A DNA stretch of 64,000 nt from Sphaeroforma arctica JP610. Lineage: Eukaryota; Opisthokonta; Ichthyosporea; Ichthyophonida. Positions within the stretch are counted from its first letter, which is position 1. Each line of letters opens with the position of its first letter. This document shows, piece by piece, positions 1 to 13,175 of the stretch. Under the pieces are notes generated by a model. That model had not been told where the DNA came from. It ran no database searches and saw only the letters and a list, made by a program, of their open reading frames with translations. The position numbers were made by a program, and so were the translations under genes. Location: contig NW_014040507.1 of assembly GCF_001186125.1 (NCBI RefSeq), positions 123,500-187,499 of the forward strand, read 5' to 3'.

Positions 1-263
1 TGCATATGCGTGTTTCCCTGTATGTGGACATGAAGTATAAGTATAAATGCAAGTATGAAATATACCTAATAGGCGTAAACAATTATATGAATGGTACGAA
101 TTAAAGGCCGTCTATACCTATGCGTGTCTCCCTGTATGTGAACGTGAAATACAAGTATTTATATATATATATATATATAAATATATATTATATCACATAT
201 ATATATATACATATAAATATACACACACATACACACACACATTATCTGTTGTTCGTCTTTACG

Positions 264-312
<49 letters not shown>

Positions 313-623
313 CTGAGGACAAAAAAGAAGATTGAGTTTATATATATATACACACACACACGCACTCTCTCTCTCTCAAGATTCTCAATGACACGCAAAC
401 GTTTCCAGAACATTTATACTTTATTATTTGGATATTGTGATTACCAATAATTACATATTTACTAATGATCGAGGCGGAAGTCAAGTTGCGTTTTTTCCGG
501 GTTCAGCATGTGCTGTTCGTTTTACTCAGCTCACGTGCTATGTGAGTGTCATCGACGAGAACTAATCGATTTTTTTCAAATTTCAATATATATTGCAAAT
601 ACCACCGTCGGTCATATTTTTAG
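1..623. repeat. Microsatellite-rich start of window, probable upstream intron of UPF1
   Basis: From about 155 to 365 the sequence is mostly TA, CA and CT dinucleotide runs. The short reading frames across it only translate these runs. A polypyrimidine-poor but acceptable acceptor (TTTTTAG) ends at 623, just before the first UPF1 exon I can read. I see no start codon context for UPF1 here, so its first exon is either outside the window or too divergent to recognise. Confidence 0.6.
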
Positions 624-3600
624 GATGGGGATGGTGTGGATGCGGTGAATGCAGCGCTGGATAAGTTGGCGTTTGAAGAGCTGGTAGACGAAGCCGATGA
701 AGAGGTTAGTCTAGTTCGATATCAAGAGTTTTGGGCCTGGCTATATATAAGATCGGGCTTACCTACTTCCTGTTGGCGTTTATATCATTTTGTGTCCTAT
801 TATCCCTATCCCCTCCCCCCTCCCCCTGGTATATTCAAACATTAGCGGATGTTACTCTCCTGCATCCGATTGCAGACACTCCATCTATTTCGTTCTTTGT
901 TTCTTTCCTTAGTGAGGAGGTTCATAGCTACTGCAAATGATCGCAGTATGCGAGATCGTTGAGAACATCTCAGAAGCCATCAATAACGTTTTTAAAACAT
1001 TCATTGGGATGTGTAGGCGATTGCTTGCTGGCATTTTTTCAATAGGCACTAAGGACAACATGTCTGGAGTTTGATTCTGAGCTTCTTTATTTTTTATGTT
1101 CATCTCGCGTCCAACGAAAATGTATTGCGATCAATATGAATGCGAGTCTTATAAAGGGATCCGACTTTATTTACACAGCTCGAGGAACAAATCAACTGGG
1201 CTGATCTACCCGAGGATGCATGCAAGTACTGTGGCATCCACAACCCACAGTCGGTGGTCAAGTGTGTAACCTGCAACAAATGGTTCTGCAACTCACGCGG
1301 GACCACCAGTGCCTCGCATATCATCAATCACTTGGTGCGCGCTAAGCACAAAGAGCTGCAGGTACCTGTGTAACAACCACGGTGTGCATGTACGCAGGTT
1401 TTTATAATAGTGCATATAACGAGTGTGCAAGTGTTTGCGTCGAAGCTGTTGTTGCTTCTCGTGTGTGCATACGATGTAAGCAGGTTCCACTTACAGACAT
1501 AGATATTACGACATACTACATGCAAAGTTGTTGTAACTTGCCACGCATGCAAAGTAGGTTGAGTATCTGAATTGCATCGAAATTCCATGTGCACGTAAGT
1601 GTGGATTTGTAGGAGCACGTGTTCGCATCAAGAACTTGCGCTTCATCAGACCTATTCTGGCCACGATTGCCTAAATCGTATTCGTCCACCATTCACACAC
1701 TGGTAGCCATTAATGGACACAATGTTCGTCTCTGCTTTACACAGAGCTGCGTATTACCCAGCTAACAACTAAGATTAGTGTATACTCTAACTATATGAAC
1801 TCACACCCTAACACCGCGTACGGCATTCGAACAATCATAGCTGCATCACGAGGGTCCCTTGGGGGATACCATCCTGGAGTGCTACAACTGCGGGTGCCGC
1901 AACCTGTTTCTGCTGGGGTTCATCCCTGCCAAGAGTGACTCGGTGGTTGTGTTGTTATGCAGACAGCCATGCTCGTCCCAAAGCAACATGAAGGACGCCA
2001 ACTGGGATGTCAACCAGTGGCAGCCGCTGATTGACGACCGCACCCTGTTGCCCTGGCTGGTCAAGGTGTGTGCTGTTTGGCTTTATATGTCAGCTGTGTG
2101 CTGTTTGGTGATAATGTCATTTATTTCGGGGTATGTTATAGTCCAAGTCAGTGTCTAATACCTGGCAACAGCCGTGCTCGTCTGGAGCTGTAGGAGGACA
2201 TTAACCAGTTTGTCATCTATAGCAGCTCTACCTTGGTTGGTAGAGGTGAACTCTATTTAGTGCCGATTTCTCGCAATCTAGCGTTATGGTGCAGATTTGA
2301 TCCAAATGGTAGGGGCACCTTTTGGCCATGTACAAAGGTCAAACCTTCCAGTAGCGATTAATGAGTAGAGATACAAATCAGTATGCTGTTTTGAAAGTTT
2401 ACTGCATGTGCATAGCATTAAACACAAAAAACCCTTTCTTTTCGCTTTCGGAAGGTACCGACGGAAGCTGAGCAAGCACGTGCGCGTCAAATCTCGTCGA
2501 ACGTCATCATGAAGCTGGAAGAGATGTGGCGTGACAGACCCACTGCTACACTGGAGGACTTGGAAACACTGGAGAGTGGCGGCGATGGGGACGAGCCCAA
2601 TGCCGTACTTATCCGGTACGATGATGCGTACCAGTATCAGAACACCTTTGGCCCATTGGTGAAGCTGGAGAGCGACTATGACAAGAAGGCCAAGGAACAG
2701 CTCACGCAGAGAGGTAGGCAGATTTTTGTTCATGTATATATATGTACATCTGTCCATGTCTGATAGAATCTGCGGGACCTTCGTAGTGCTATTTCTTTCC
2801 GGTTATTCGAGCATAGACTTATTTGCTCATTTATCTAGTTTATTATACGTGAGTGGTCTGAAGTTTTTCCTATCTGTCTACATGACCACTGGTTATCACA
2901 CAATTTTGATGCTTCTTATTTGAAAATTGTCACGAGCAACCATGTGAGATTTAGTTTTGTCCCCGCTCAGTGAAGCAATGTAGTAACCTTACTGCTAAAC
3001 ACTCAGGTATCGTCGTACGTTGGGACACGGGGTTGAACAAGAAAATGATTGCCAACTTCCATCTGACCTCGAGAGATGATTTGCGACTGATGAAAGGAGA
3101 TGAAATCATTCTCAGGTAATTTGTATGAATCGGATGAGATCTGCTACTTTTGATATGGTCACCCATATCAGGGGTACATTTTAGATGCGTTTCCCTCTTG
3201 GAATATTAAAATATCATATCGTGTAATTATAAACATAAACATATGTAAGTTATAGTTTACATTACAATGTGCGCTTTTAAATGCTATTTGAAATTGGTTG
3301 ACCACAGTTATATTACAACAAACGTACATGTAATATATCCACACACCTACACACAATCACTTAAATACAGGTACGAAGGAGAACTGCGTGGGCTATGGGA
3401 GGGTGTTGGATATATCATCCGTACCCCCAACCAAGGTGTTGACGATGAAATCGCTGTAGAATTGCGCTCATCTGCACACGTGCCTACGGAATGCACACAC
3501 AACTTCGTAGTGGACTTTGTCTGGAAAGCCACGTCCTTCGACCGCATGCAAAATGCGCTGAAGACCTTTGCGGTTGACGAGACGTCTGTCAGCGGATACA

Positions 3601-6600
3601 TCTACCATCAGCTGCTGGGCCATGATGTGGAGCCGCAGACTATCAAGTGCACTCTTCCGAAGCGCTTCTCTGTGCCCGGTCTCCCAGAGCTAAATCACTC
3701 GCAGGTCAGTTTATGACTTTGGATTTACCCATAGCTGTGCATAGTTTGCTTGTTTATCACTCGCAGGGGTGTATAGTTCTTTTGTGGTTGAGCACTCGGG
3801 CTGTGTATATTCTATTCATTTAGTGCTCGCAGTTATGTGCCGTTTCTTTGTCTAGCACCCGCAGTTGCGTCTGGTGTCGCTGTGAACCACTCGCCGCTGT
3901 GTGCATTGTTTTTAGCGGCACAGCCGTGTCTATCTCGACGTCTATGGAATGTGCTCCTCGTTGTCGCATAGGTGTATTCATTTGGTATTGTGCCACAGTT
4001 GTGCGTGCTTGTGCGTGCATCTATCGCACCCTTAAGTGTAGGTGTTGTATTTTTGGCGCAGTTGCATTGCAGATACAACCCGTGTGGTTGGTGTGCTCTC
4101 ACCACTGCAACTGTCGTATATTTCTACAGGTGTCGGCCGTGAAGTCTGTGCTACAGCGTCCCCTGTCGTTGATCCAAGGACCACCGGGTACTGGCAAGAC
4201 GGTGACCTCAGCGACTATCGTCTACCACTTGGCTCAGCAATCGCACACCCAGGTGTTGGTGTGTGCACCAAGGTATGCAGTGTTAAATCAGAGCATTCTT
4301 CTGAAGGTCCTTAGCGGAATATCTAAGTGCTGTTGATTCACATGTGCCTCGTACTCATTTATGGTTTTGATGGTTGCATTGCTTTAGGGCGCACTTAGAA
4401 CGAACGAGTCTTTTGCTTTGAGACCGACTTTAACCTTCTACAATCTCAAACGTTCGCTAAAATTTGCTGAAATTACAATATCCTCCGCCACAGTAACATT
4501 GCTGTGGACCAGTTAACCGAAAAAATCCACAAGACGGGTCTCAAAGTGGTGCGTTTGATGGCCAAGAGTCGTGAAGCCATCGACTCGAGTGTCAGCTTCT
4601 TAGCACTGCACAAGCAAGTGCTGGGCAATTCCAACTATCCCGAACTGCAGAAGCTCTCGCTACTTAAGGACGAGATGGGCGAACTGTCTCAGTCCGATGA
4701 GAAGAGGTATGGCTTTGCAATTCCAAAGGCAGCCTAGCAAGTGTGCGGAACAACTGGCAGTTTTGTGGCGTGAATACATCGGGTGATGTTTTGTACGTGC
4801 TCATAACTTTAACGTTTATGTTTTTATTATTACTTCTATGCCCTGTGTGGTCAAGTGTATCTAGACATACGCTAAACTCGATTATTTCAAGTGCCAACTC
4901 TCCAGACGCGGAGTTGTATAAAGCTAGATCGAGTGGTATTGTAGCAATTTTGCCGATGTTGTAGTATTTGAATACGCAAAGCACATTGTTACGTACATGT
5001 GTCGCAGCTACACACGAGCTCATTTTTCTTCTTCTCGCTAACTTCCGCTCGGCTGCTGTTCACAGATTCCGGTCGTTACTATGGGCCTGTGAGAAGGAGC
5101 TGCTTAACAACGCCGATGTCATCTGCACCACGTGTACGGGTGCGGGCGATGCGCGACTGTCCAAACTGAAGTTTCGTTGTGTGTTGATTGATGAGTCCAC
5201 TCAGTCCACTGAGCCTGAGTGTCTCATTCCGCTAGTACTGGTAAGTGTCTAGTACTGGTAAGTGTCTAGTACTGGTGGGTGTATTTCCTGCATACCCTAC
5301 CGTTCAGAATCGCGTGCTTTTTTACTGTGATGGTCGCACGATGCGATAACTGTAGTTAGCTTGATGGTTCCATTTGGTGATGGTGTCATCATGCAGTCAT
5401 CCGATTTTAGGGGTTCTCTTGTAACCTCAGAGTTTTGTTCTGTCTAGAAATTATATACAATTCCTCACTCCCACGTCTGTCGGTCCGTCACCCTCACAGT
5501 GCTGTGGCTGTGTGCAGCAACAGACAACAACGGAAAACTAGCGATAGTATTACAAAAGCAATACTACTCGGCTACCCCATTACTACCTCTCTATATCAAA
5601 GTCAGTATTACGTATATCATTCTGTCGCACGTCTGGCTAATGATAGAATATTATGCCAACACTTCACCTCTTTTTCTGTCAAATTTCATACTACTGAGAA
5701 AATGGCGATATATTACCGCTCCCTCTGCTATTCTGTCACAAGGCATTTTACCGTTTATGATATAACTTTATGTTTATGTTTGACACATGGCTTCCTACTA
5801 ATAGGGCACTCGTCAAGTTGTGCTAGTGGGAGATCACTGCCAGCTGGGTCCAGTGGTGATGTGCAAGCGGGCGGCAGGGGCTGGTCTGTCGCAGTCTCTG
5901 TTTGAGCGATTGATTATTTTGGGAATGCGGCCGAATCGTTTGCAGGTACGTATTGCTGTACTTCACTCAGAGTCTTCATCAATTGCAATGAGACGCCTCA
6001 ACTATTATGATATATGTGATGTACGGTCAATTTTTTGCACTGAATCTGTTTTTCTGTCAGATATATGCTTCTGACAGATTCATTTTACGGTTGTATTCCA
6101 TCTATAGAATTCGGGTTCTATACTGCTTAGTCCGGAATTATATGTATCTGCCATCAATCAACATTTGTATGCGTATCCACAATTCACAACTGTCGAAGTG
6201 GAATCTCCGGTTACAGTTTCGGGTTATATTGTGCACGGATTTTTACAGTACGGCAGAAACTGAACCCTCACTTTAGCAAATTGTGATTTATAGGTCACAT
6301 AACTGCGCTAGCGCCGTCTATGAATACTAGAGCGTGCACGATCGCTTGTTTCAAATCCTTAAAGCCAACAAATAGATGTCCATTTGTTGCCCAAAACTCA
6401 CTTGAGCTGTCTTTCACATACAGGTGCAATACCGTATGCACCCGTGCTTGTCGTATTTCTCGTCCAACATGTTCTACGAAGGGTCGCTGCAGGATGGTGT
6501 CACGTCCACGGAACGAGAGACTGAGTAAGTGTGCAAGAGTCCGAGTATATGATTCGTATTCAGTGCTTGTCCATCCGATGGCCTCATGATCGGCGTGTGG

Positions 6601-9600
6601 GGAGAGGTCATGTTCATAGCTGGAACATTTTATGTAACTACACTTGGGCGATCTCTAGTGGATTTGACGGCTTCATATCGTGTTTCAGCTCATCTGTTAC
6701 ATTGTGCCACATGTGTATCTGCTATTGCGCGTCCTTCTAATGGACTGCAGTATGTGCAACACCGGTGCATGATTACATGCATTCTTGTTTTGCTTTGATC
6801 TGTATGTGCATTCTGGTGTGCGTGTCCATTCAATATGCAAGTTGAATTATCTTTAGGAAATTGGGTTTGTAATTAGTGGCTATTGTGGTACGTCAATAAG
6901 TAATTATATCTCTGCGAGCTTATGATGCACCTATAGATTGTTTTAAACTTAAAGTGCCGATATCTCAACCCGCAGCTACGACTTCCCATGGCCCGATCCT
7001 CGGAAGCCTATGTTCTTCTGGTACACCATTGGTCAAGAGGAAATCTCTACTTCGGGCACTTCGTATCTCAATCGCACCGAAGCCACTCGAGTGGAAAAGT
7101 AAGTCTACCTTTGACGAGCAAAATGCTTGTGTATACACTGCCGGTGGTTGTTGCAGTAGATGTGTGAGATCGGGCGGTACATCGTGTATAAAAAACCAGC
7201 TAGTTGCTGCTGTGGTGTATTGCTAGGTGTATGCTCATTTGGGCTGTGATGTAACCGCCGTGGATCGTAAATACCTAAATGGCCACAAGGACTACTCATT
7301 TGAGATGGGGCTATTCTAGGCACAACACACGGCAGTCATACACGAAAATTATGGTGTCTGTGTCGTGTGTCTGAGGTGTTTACTCCATATTTCTCAATAT
7401 GTCTTCTCGTTTGCGCACGTGTCTGGCGCTGCGAGTATATTGTCGCTCAGCTGGTTTTTCAATTATGTTGTTCAATCCTGTATTGGAGTGATACAGAAGT
7501 GTTCTGCTGAACCTCATCTATCTTATGCACAGAAGAAGCACCGTACACTGTGAGCATTGCAATACCAAATCCTAGCTATGTAAACAAATCCTAACAACGT
7601 AAAAAAAATCATAGCCATATAAACCCGGATACCATGAAACAGCAAGCTGACACCCCGATTATGATGTCTCCCAATGATTATCGCACACTTTAGATGTGTA
7701 ACGCAGATGTTGAAGAGTGGCATTCTTCCTGAGCAGATCGGTGTCATCACTCCGTACGAAGGGCAGCGCAGCTACTTGACTCAGTTCATGGCCTACAACG
7801 GTCCCATGCGCTCAAAGCTGTACGAGGTATGTGTTTTATCACATCATAAGTATATGCATACATGGTGCATTAACCGCAGTTAGTCATATGTATTCATGTT
7901 TGGCCTCAGTGTAAGATGCTATATTGAAATTACCCTGAATTTAGACAATTGATTACTTAGAGCCCGCAGCTTGATACAGTTTGATTTGCGAGCGCAACAA
8001 CTTATTCGCTAACTAAATCATGTACTTATCCATACCGTCCCACGGTTCCACTTGCATTTTAATTGAGATCTTTGACACCCTTGATTGGCACCGTTGACAC
8101 TACCGATTGACACGTGTGATGGTTCCTTTGACACTTCAGGAGGTTGAAGTAGCCAGTGTCGATGCCTTCCAGGGTCGCGAGAAGGACTTCATCATTTTGT
8201 CGTGTGTGCGTTCCAATGAGAAGATGGGCATCGGATTCTTGAACGATCCGCGTCGCCTCAATGTGGCGCTGACCAGAGCCAAGTCAGGTGTTATCGTCAT
8301 AGGAAACCCCAAGGTGCTACACAAGCAGGTAGGAAAGCCCGCACATGCAACATTATAAGGCCAAACGGACATCAGTATACATCTCACATGCAACATTATA
8401 AGGCCAAACGGACATCAGTATACATCTCACATGCAGTGCTAGCAAGCACGCACACACAAGCATACACCACGCATGCTGCACTAGAAAGCATGCACACACA
8501 AGCGTACATACACCACACCCAATTGTGTCGGTGGTTGCTAGACACACTCACCCAATCACACCAAAAGCAACTTTAGACACCGGCCTACCGTTGAACCATA
8601 ACGTTCAAGCTTCACGGTTCAGGAATTTGCGAGTGGTTTGTGTGCTTGTGGCTGTTCCCGTGGTGTGGCACTTGTCGATGTGAATACAACAAGACAGACG
8701 TCTATGTAGCCACTAAAACCTACACTCCATCACCTGCACGTGCATACAGGTGGGCTATACTGTCACAAAATATATGCACACGCAAAAAAGGTCCTATGTG
8801 AACGTGTTTGTATACCAATCTGCCCACCTCTATAGGTATATATATCGGAATACAAAGTATTCAACTCCACGTTTCATTCATACCGGCGCTGTCTTTCTCA
8901 TATAGGCCCTGTGGAATGCTCTGCTTGTGATGTACAAGGAGAGCAACCTGCTGGTAGAAGGGCCCCTCAGTAACTTGAAAGCCAGCAGTATGATGATTGC
9001 TGCACCGCGTGTGCCGCGCCAAAAGGTATGCTGAGGTTAGGTCGCTACCAAGTGTATCCGGAGCGTGCGATATATGGTTGTATACGAAGTAGCGCGGAAT
9101 ATTTGGGTGCACGGGCATTTCGTGGGTTTATTTGTTCCGTTTATTCGTCAGCACCTGTCATTGATGTGACAATGGTTTCATCATTTGTCGTATGATTTGA
9201 TACTGGTTGGACCACTTGTTGTATGATGTGACTAAGGTTTCACCATTTGTCGTATGATTTGATAATGGTTGGACCTCTTGTTGTATGATGTGACAATGGT
9301 TTCACCATTTGTCGTATGATTTGATAATGGTTGGACCACTTGTTGTATGATCTGACAATGGTTACAGAGTTAGTTTGTGACCACTCGACTGCTTGATCGC
9401 TCATGCAAGTTACTGACTTCTGCCATCTGCACTTCTTGCGCACTGCAGCAATCGAGCTACGCGTACGTGGACCAACAGCGCTACGGCAACGACCAGTACA
9501 ACGCCAATGCAAACATGGGCCATCAGCAGTACAGCAACGGCCAGGCCTACATGCAGCACCAGCAGCAACAGCACCAGCACCAGCAGCAACAGCACCACCA

Positions 9601-11264
9601 TCAGCAACAACAACAACAGCAGCAGCAACACTCGCAGCAAATGCACCAGCACCAGCACCAGCCCCAGCAGATGAGCCAGGGCTACGGTGTCCACCATCCT
9701 GGTATGTCCACGTGTTCTATGCAGCTGACATTTTTTGTGAGAATAATAGTACCGCCAAACCTCATGACGTCGTGTGAAGTAGTGCTATAGATGCGGCATA
9801 TGCAATCATGTTTATGCATTATGCGGCTGCATTCGTATTGGTGGTTATTCACACAGACAGTCTTCCTTTACACTGTCGATGCGGGCTAAATTGCACTACA
9901 CCACCAACCACCCTAAAACCCTAAAGTCCTGAAACCCTAAACTCTGAGACCCTAAACTCTGAAACCCAGGTCTTAGCATGCAGCCGGTAGAGTACTTCAA
10001 CACGCGCGATCCGCTAGGGTTCATCAACCCTGAGGCGGTGTACCATCCGTCACTAGTGCATGCGCCTGTGCCTGTGGGCTACTTGGCTCCGCTGTCGCAG
10101 CACAACTTCTACAGTCAGCAGCAGACCACCTCACAGAATACCCCACACACCAACGCACACACCAACAACCACGCACAGCACATGGGAGGAGGCCACCAGC
10201 ACCAGCGCAACGCGTATGTGGCGGTGTTTGCCTTTTACCGCAATTGCGTGTATTGGTGGGGTTTTGTGCACGTTCATGCGAGTGTGTATTATTTTCGAGA
10301 TTTTCCATGGTGTACCTATGATTGGGTCGGTATACCTTATGTTGAGTTGGTGGCAGTATTGCTTCTCTGTCGACTTATTCATATATTCGTATACTATACA
10401 TGCTTTTCTGGGTCAGTGCCGTAGCTACGAGAATTGATCGTATTTCTGCACTGCTGTACTCGCATGCAACATTCTCATTTATAGTAGTATGATCGACCGC
10501 ATACGCGCTAGTCTACGTGTAAACAAACACTGTGTATGCGTGCTCTGATACATGCAAATGCGCTTTCCTGATTCTCTTCGAAGTCCCTCTCAGTAAACAT
10601 CACATCGAGCTATCCATAGTTTAGCACGTTCGTTGAGCTTATCTCGAGACTGATATTGAGCTAAACTCCATCTTGTTTGACAATCTGATCGCACTCCCTT
10701 ACAGTGGTAACAACGCCATGCTGAAAGAGCAAGTGGTGGGCGACAACATCCAGAGCATTGAGCTTACACAGGGCTTTGCCGACAGTCAGGTGAGAGTGGA
10801 TGTCATTGCAGCGAGTTGTATTATGTTATTGCTGGTAGTTGAATTTGTGTTTGCACTGGTGAGCTGTGGGCAATGGCGATCGAGTGCCGCAACGTGGGAG
10901 TCAAAGTTAAGCCGTGGCATGTGTCGTCGTGCTACATTCCGTGTTACATTTCTTTTCAATGTGTACTACTCTGCTCGAGTGTGTAAGTTGAGTGTGTATG
11001 TGCACTGATGTTTCTTCAGCCTATGCATGTATGCTTATAAATTTTTCAAGCTTCGCCCGCTTTTTAGAGAGCGGAGGCACAAGTTGATGCCATACGAATG
11101 ATGTACACGCACTAGCAGTTTGGCGAGTTGTCAGGTGCGGGGTTGTTTTTGTGCTAAGTAGCGTCTGCTCATGTTTATTTACCTTCTTGCGACTGTCACA
11201 GTTTGATGGTGCCGAGCCTTTGTCTCAAGAGGAAATGGACGGCTACCATACGCAGACCTACTAG
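624..11264 (+). CDS. UPF1: UPF1-like ATP-dependent RNA helicase of nonsense-mediated decay (5' end missing)
   Basis: Exons read by eye: 624-704, 1179-1361, 1841-2065, 2455-2713, 3007-3115, 3371-3704, 4130-4272, 4494-4706, 5066-5240, 5805-5945, 6424-6524, 6976-7098, 7694-7826, 8140-8328, 8906-9025, 9449-9701, 9970-10213, 10705-10789, 11202-11264. All joins keep frame and give about 1057 residues, near the roughly 1120 of human UPF1. Order: acidic leader; Cys-His domain ([28 protein letters not shown]) in exons 2-3, which binds UPF2; 1B/beta-barrel part; SF1 motor with GPPGTGKT (exon 7), IDEST (exon 9), VGDHCQLGP (exon 10), QYRMHP (exon 11), [10 protein letters not shown] and VALTRAK (exon 14). 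The tail is His/Gln-rich and carries SQ/TQ sites (ADSQ, PLSQ, HTQTY), the kind phosphorylated by SMG1. UPF1 acts in the cytoplasm on stalled terminating ribosomes. All motor residues look intact. The true N-terminus is not seen; small exon-edge errors are possible. Confidence 0.96.
5231..5279 (+). repeat. Three tandem 5' splice sites at the end of UPF1 exon 9
   Basis: The exon end and donor (TAGTACTG|GTAAGTGTC) are repeated at 17-base spacing, giving possible donors at 5241, 5258 and 5275. The first keeps the UPF1 frame. Use of either later donor would add 17 or 34 bases and bring in an in-frame TAG at 5250. Confidence 0.85.
8332..8520 (+). repeat. Short tandem duplications in a UPF1 intron
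   Basis: A 46-base unit containing ACATGCAACATTATAAGGCC occurs twice in a row (about 8342-8433). It is followed by a looser duplication around GCACACACAAGC(A/G)TACA, at about 8449-8515. All lies in the intron between exons 14 and 15. Confidence 0.8.
9160..9366 (+). repeat. 62-bp minisatellite in a UPF1 intron
   Basis: About three copies of a 62-base unit, itself made of two related halves (TTTGTCGTATGATTTGATAA and CTTGTTGTATGATGTGACAA with linkers). It lies between exons 15 and 16. Copies differ by only a few bases, so it is recent. Confidence 0.85.
9900..9968 (+). repeat. Degenerate telomere-like CCCTAAA repeats in a UPF1 intron
   Basis: Several imperfect (A)CCCTAAA units stand directly before the acceptor of exon 17. 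A shorter block of the same motif is at about 37633-37652. Whether this matches the organism's telomere repeat cannot be told from the window. Confidence 0.6.
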
Positions 11265-13175
11265 CGGATTGCTGTTTTTACACCTCGCACGTCGTCGACA
11301 TGAACCGCTGATGACCTGCTGATGGGACGACATTGTGGCCGTGCGCTTCACTAGCAATATGTGACTGTCACAAAAGTATCATAAGTGCTGCCACCAGATA
11401 TTAGGGTTTTCCCGTTGGCCTTTGGCATGGTCTCTGGCGTGGACACTTCTGTCGTGACTTGACGATTCCTTCCTATTGACACCGTTGTTGCGTTGTTGGG
11501 ATACTTAGCTTGGCACCGTTGTTGGGATACGACCTCTATGCTGTCACGGATCACCTTTCTTGTTGTGGTTCAAGGCGCCCATTGCGTCTGGAAATGCTCA
11601 AAATCGCTGCTACGCAGCCGCATAGAGAAGTTCGACATCGAAACGTCCACTGCATGTCTGCAGCGGCATTGGAGAGCACTTATTGTAATCAAAGGTGTGT
11701 GGGGGGGGAGCTGGACAGAGAAGTTGGCTCCCACGAAGGATATGCATAGAGTTGCGTACTAGTTTGATTTTGGAGGCGTAATGCCTGGACGTGCACTAAC
11801 AAGTCCAAACGGAGTATGCAACCAGCAAACGACGTGTTCGCTCAGGCATTTGCCGCATTGCATTGGTCTGTATATGAGACGGCTGTGGTATTCATAGGCA
11901 TATCTATGGCCATATCTGCTGAGTTATGGCCACTGCTGCAATATGAATACCGCGCAGCTGCCGCGAAGGAACCGCAATCAATTGGTGGATTGAGTTGTCT
12001 TCCTTGGGAAAATGGCGTCGCTCAAAGTTTGTGAACTCGAATGAAACTAGTAACTGTCAAGAAGATTTTATTTCTATAGGGCGGGCGGGCAAATACGCTC
12101 AATAATAGTTCTTTAGGACAGGCATTCAAACCGTCAGTAGAGATTCGAACCTTGATTCACATCGAGGACACCTCGGGGGATTGGCTACACCCGGGGGTGG
12201 TTGTGCGTAGCTAACGAGCATCACGGGATGTACAGCAGATATACTTAAGTATGAGCCTTCGCAGGCGTATTCATGAGTGTAAATGTAGAGGGAGGCGCTC
12301 GAGTACAACCTAGAGGCAAAATGAATGCTGCCACCTGCATGATCCAATAAACATGCTAGATCTCAAGCACTTTGCCTATTGGTGTTGACAACCACTGAGA
12401 TCAATTTTGGAGTCTACTGGTATAGCCAAGGAGCGCATATCGATCTTCATTGGTAGTCGATAATGGCGCCCTTGGATCCGCCGCTGCCATTATGTCTATC
12501 TATATGTTAAGATATTTTTATTAGTTCTAAATGGTTTGGTTGCCTTCCATTGCTAATTTTTTTACTCGAGGAGTATCATGGTACAAAACCTGTTTTACCA
12601 ACAATGTTATAGGTTGATGGCATTCTAAATGAAGAAATATCTAGAATTTCTTTCACTATGTGGATATTAAGCAGACTATCCTACAATTGATGGAGTCTGT
12701 GTTTGTGTTGTATGAGCGAGTGTGCCTGTGCTTGGGGACCCAGCAGGTAGGCGACAGCGGCGAATGTAGTATGCTAGTCAGCTGCCTTGCAGCATGTGCT
12801 ACTTCTCTTTTCAAATTAGTTCATATTCCATGACAAGTACTACCATGGAATTGAAATAACATCTCCTATGCATATATAAACATGAACTTCCAGTTCATGG
12901 CGAGTATGCCTCAGGCAAAATAGCCTGGTCTTGCACTCATGTACCGTACTATATTTGATTATTGCTCTGGCGTGGCTTCTGATGGCTATGATATCGAACA
13001 TGCTTTCAAAATGTGTGGCTATACTTAGAAATTGCGCCTACGCAATTGTAGTTACCTGTATGCTTTGAGCACACTCAAGGCATAGGTGTGCACACCAAGA
13101 AGCCGAAGCGTGGAGATGTGTGCATATGATATGAACGAGTATAAATCACACTCTTGACTGAGCTAACATTCGCAG
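11265..13175. other. Intergenic, no gene recognised
   Basis: Short reading frames are present on both strands but none has homology, exon-like borders or unusual composition that I can support. A run of nine G occurs at about 11701. Confidence 0.5.

Noticed and set aside
120-335. Frame of Tyr/Ile/Thr/His-rich protein at the left edge
   Set aside because: Direct translation of TA and CA microsatellite runs; no coding signal.
9403-9777. Alternative Ala/Pro-rich and Leu/Val-rich frames over the UPF1 His/Gln exon
   Set aside because: Shadows of the CAG/CAC repeat; the UPF1 frame is fixed by splice phases on both sides.
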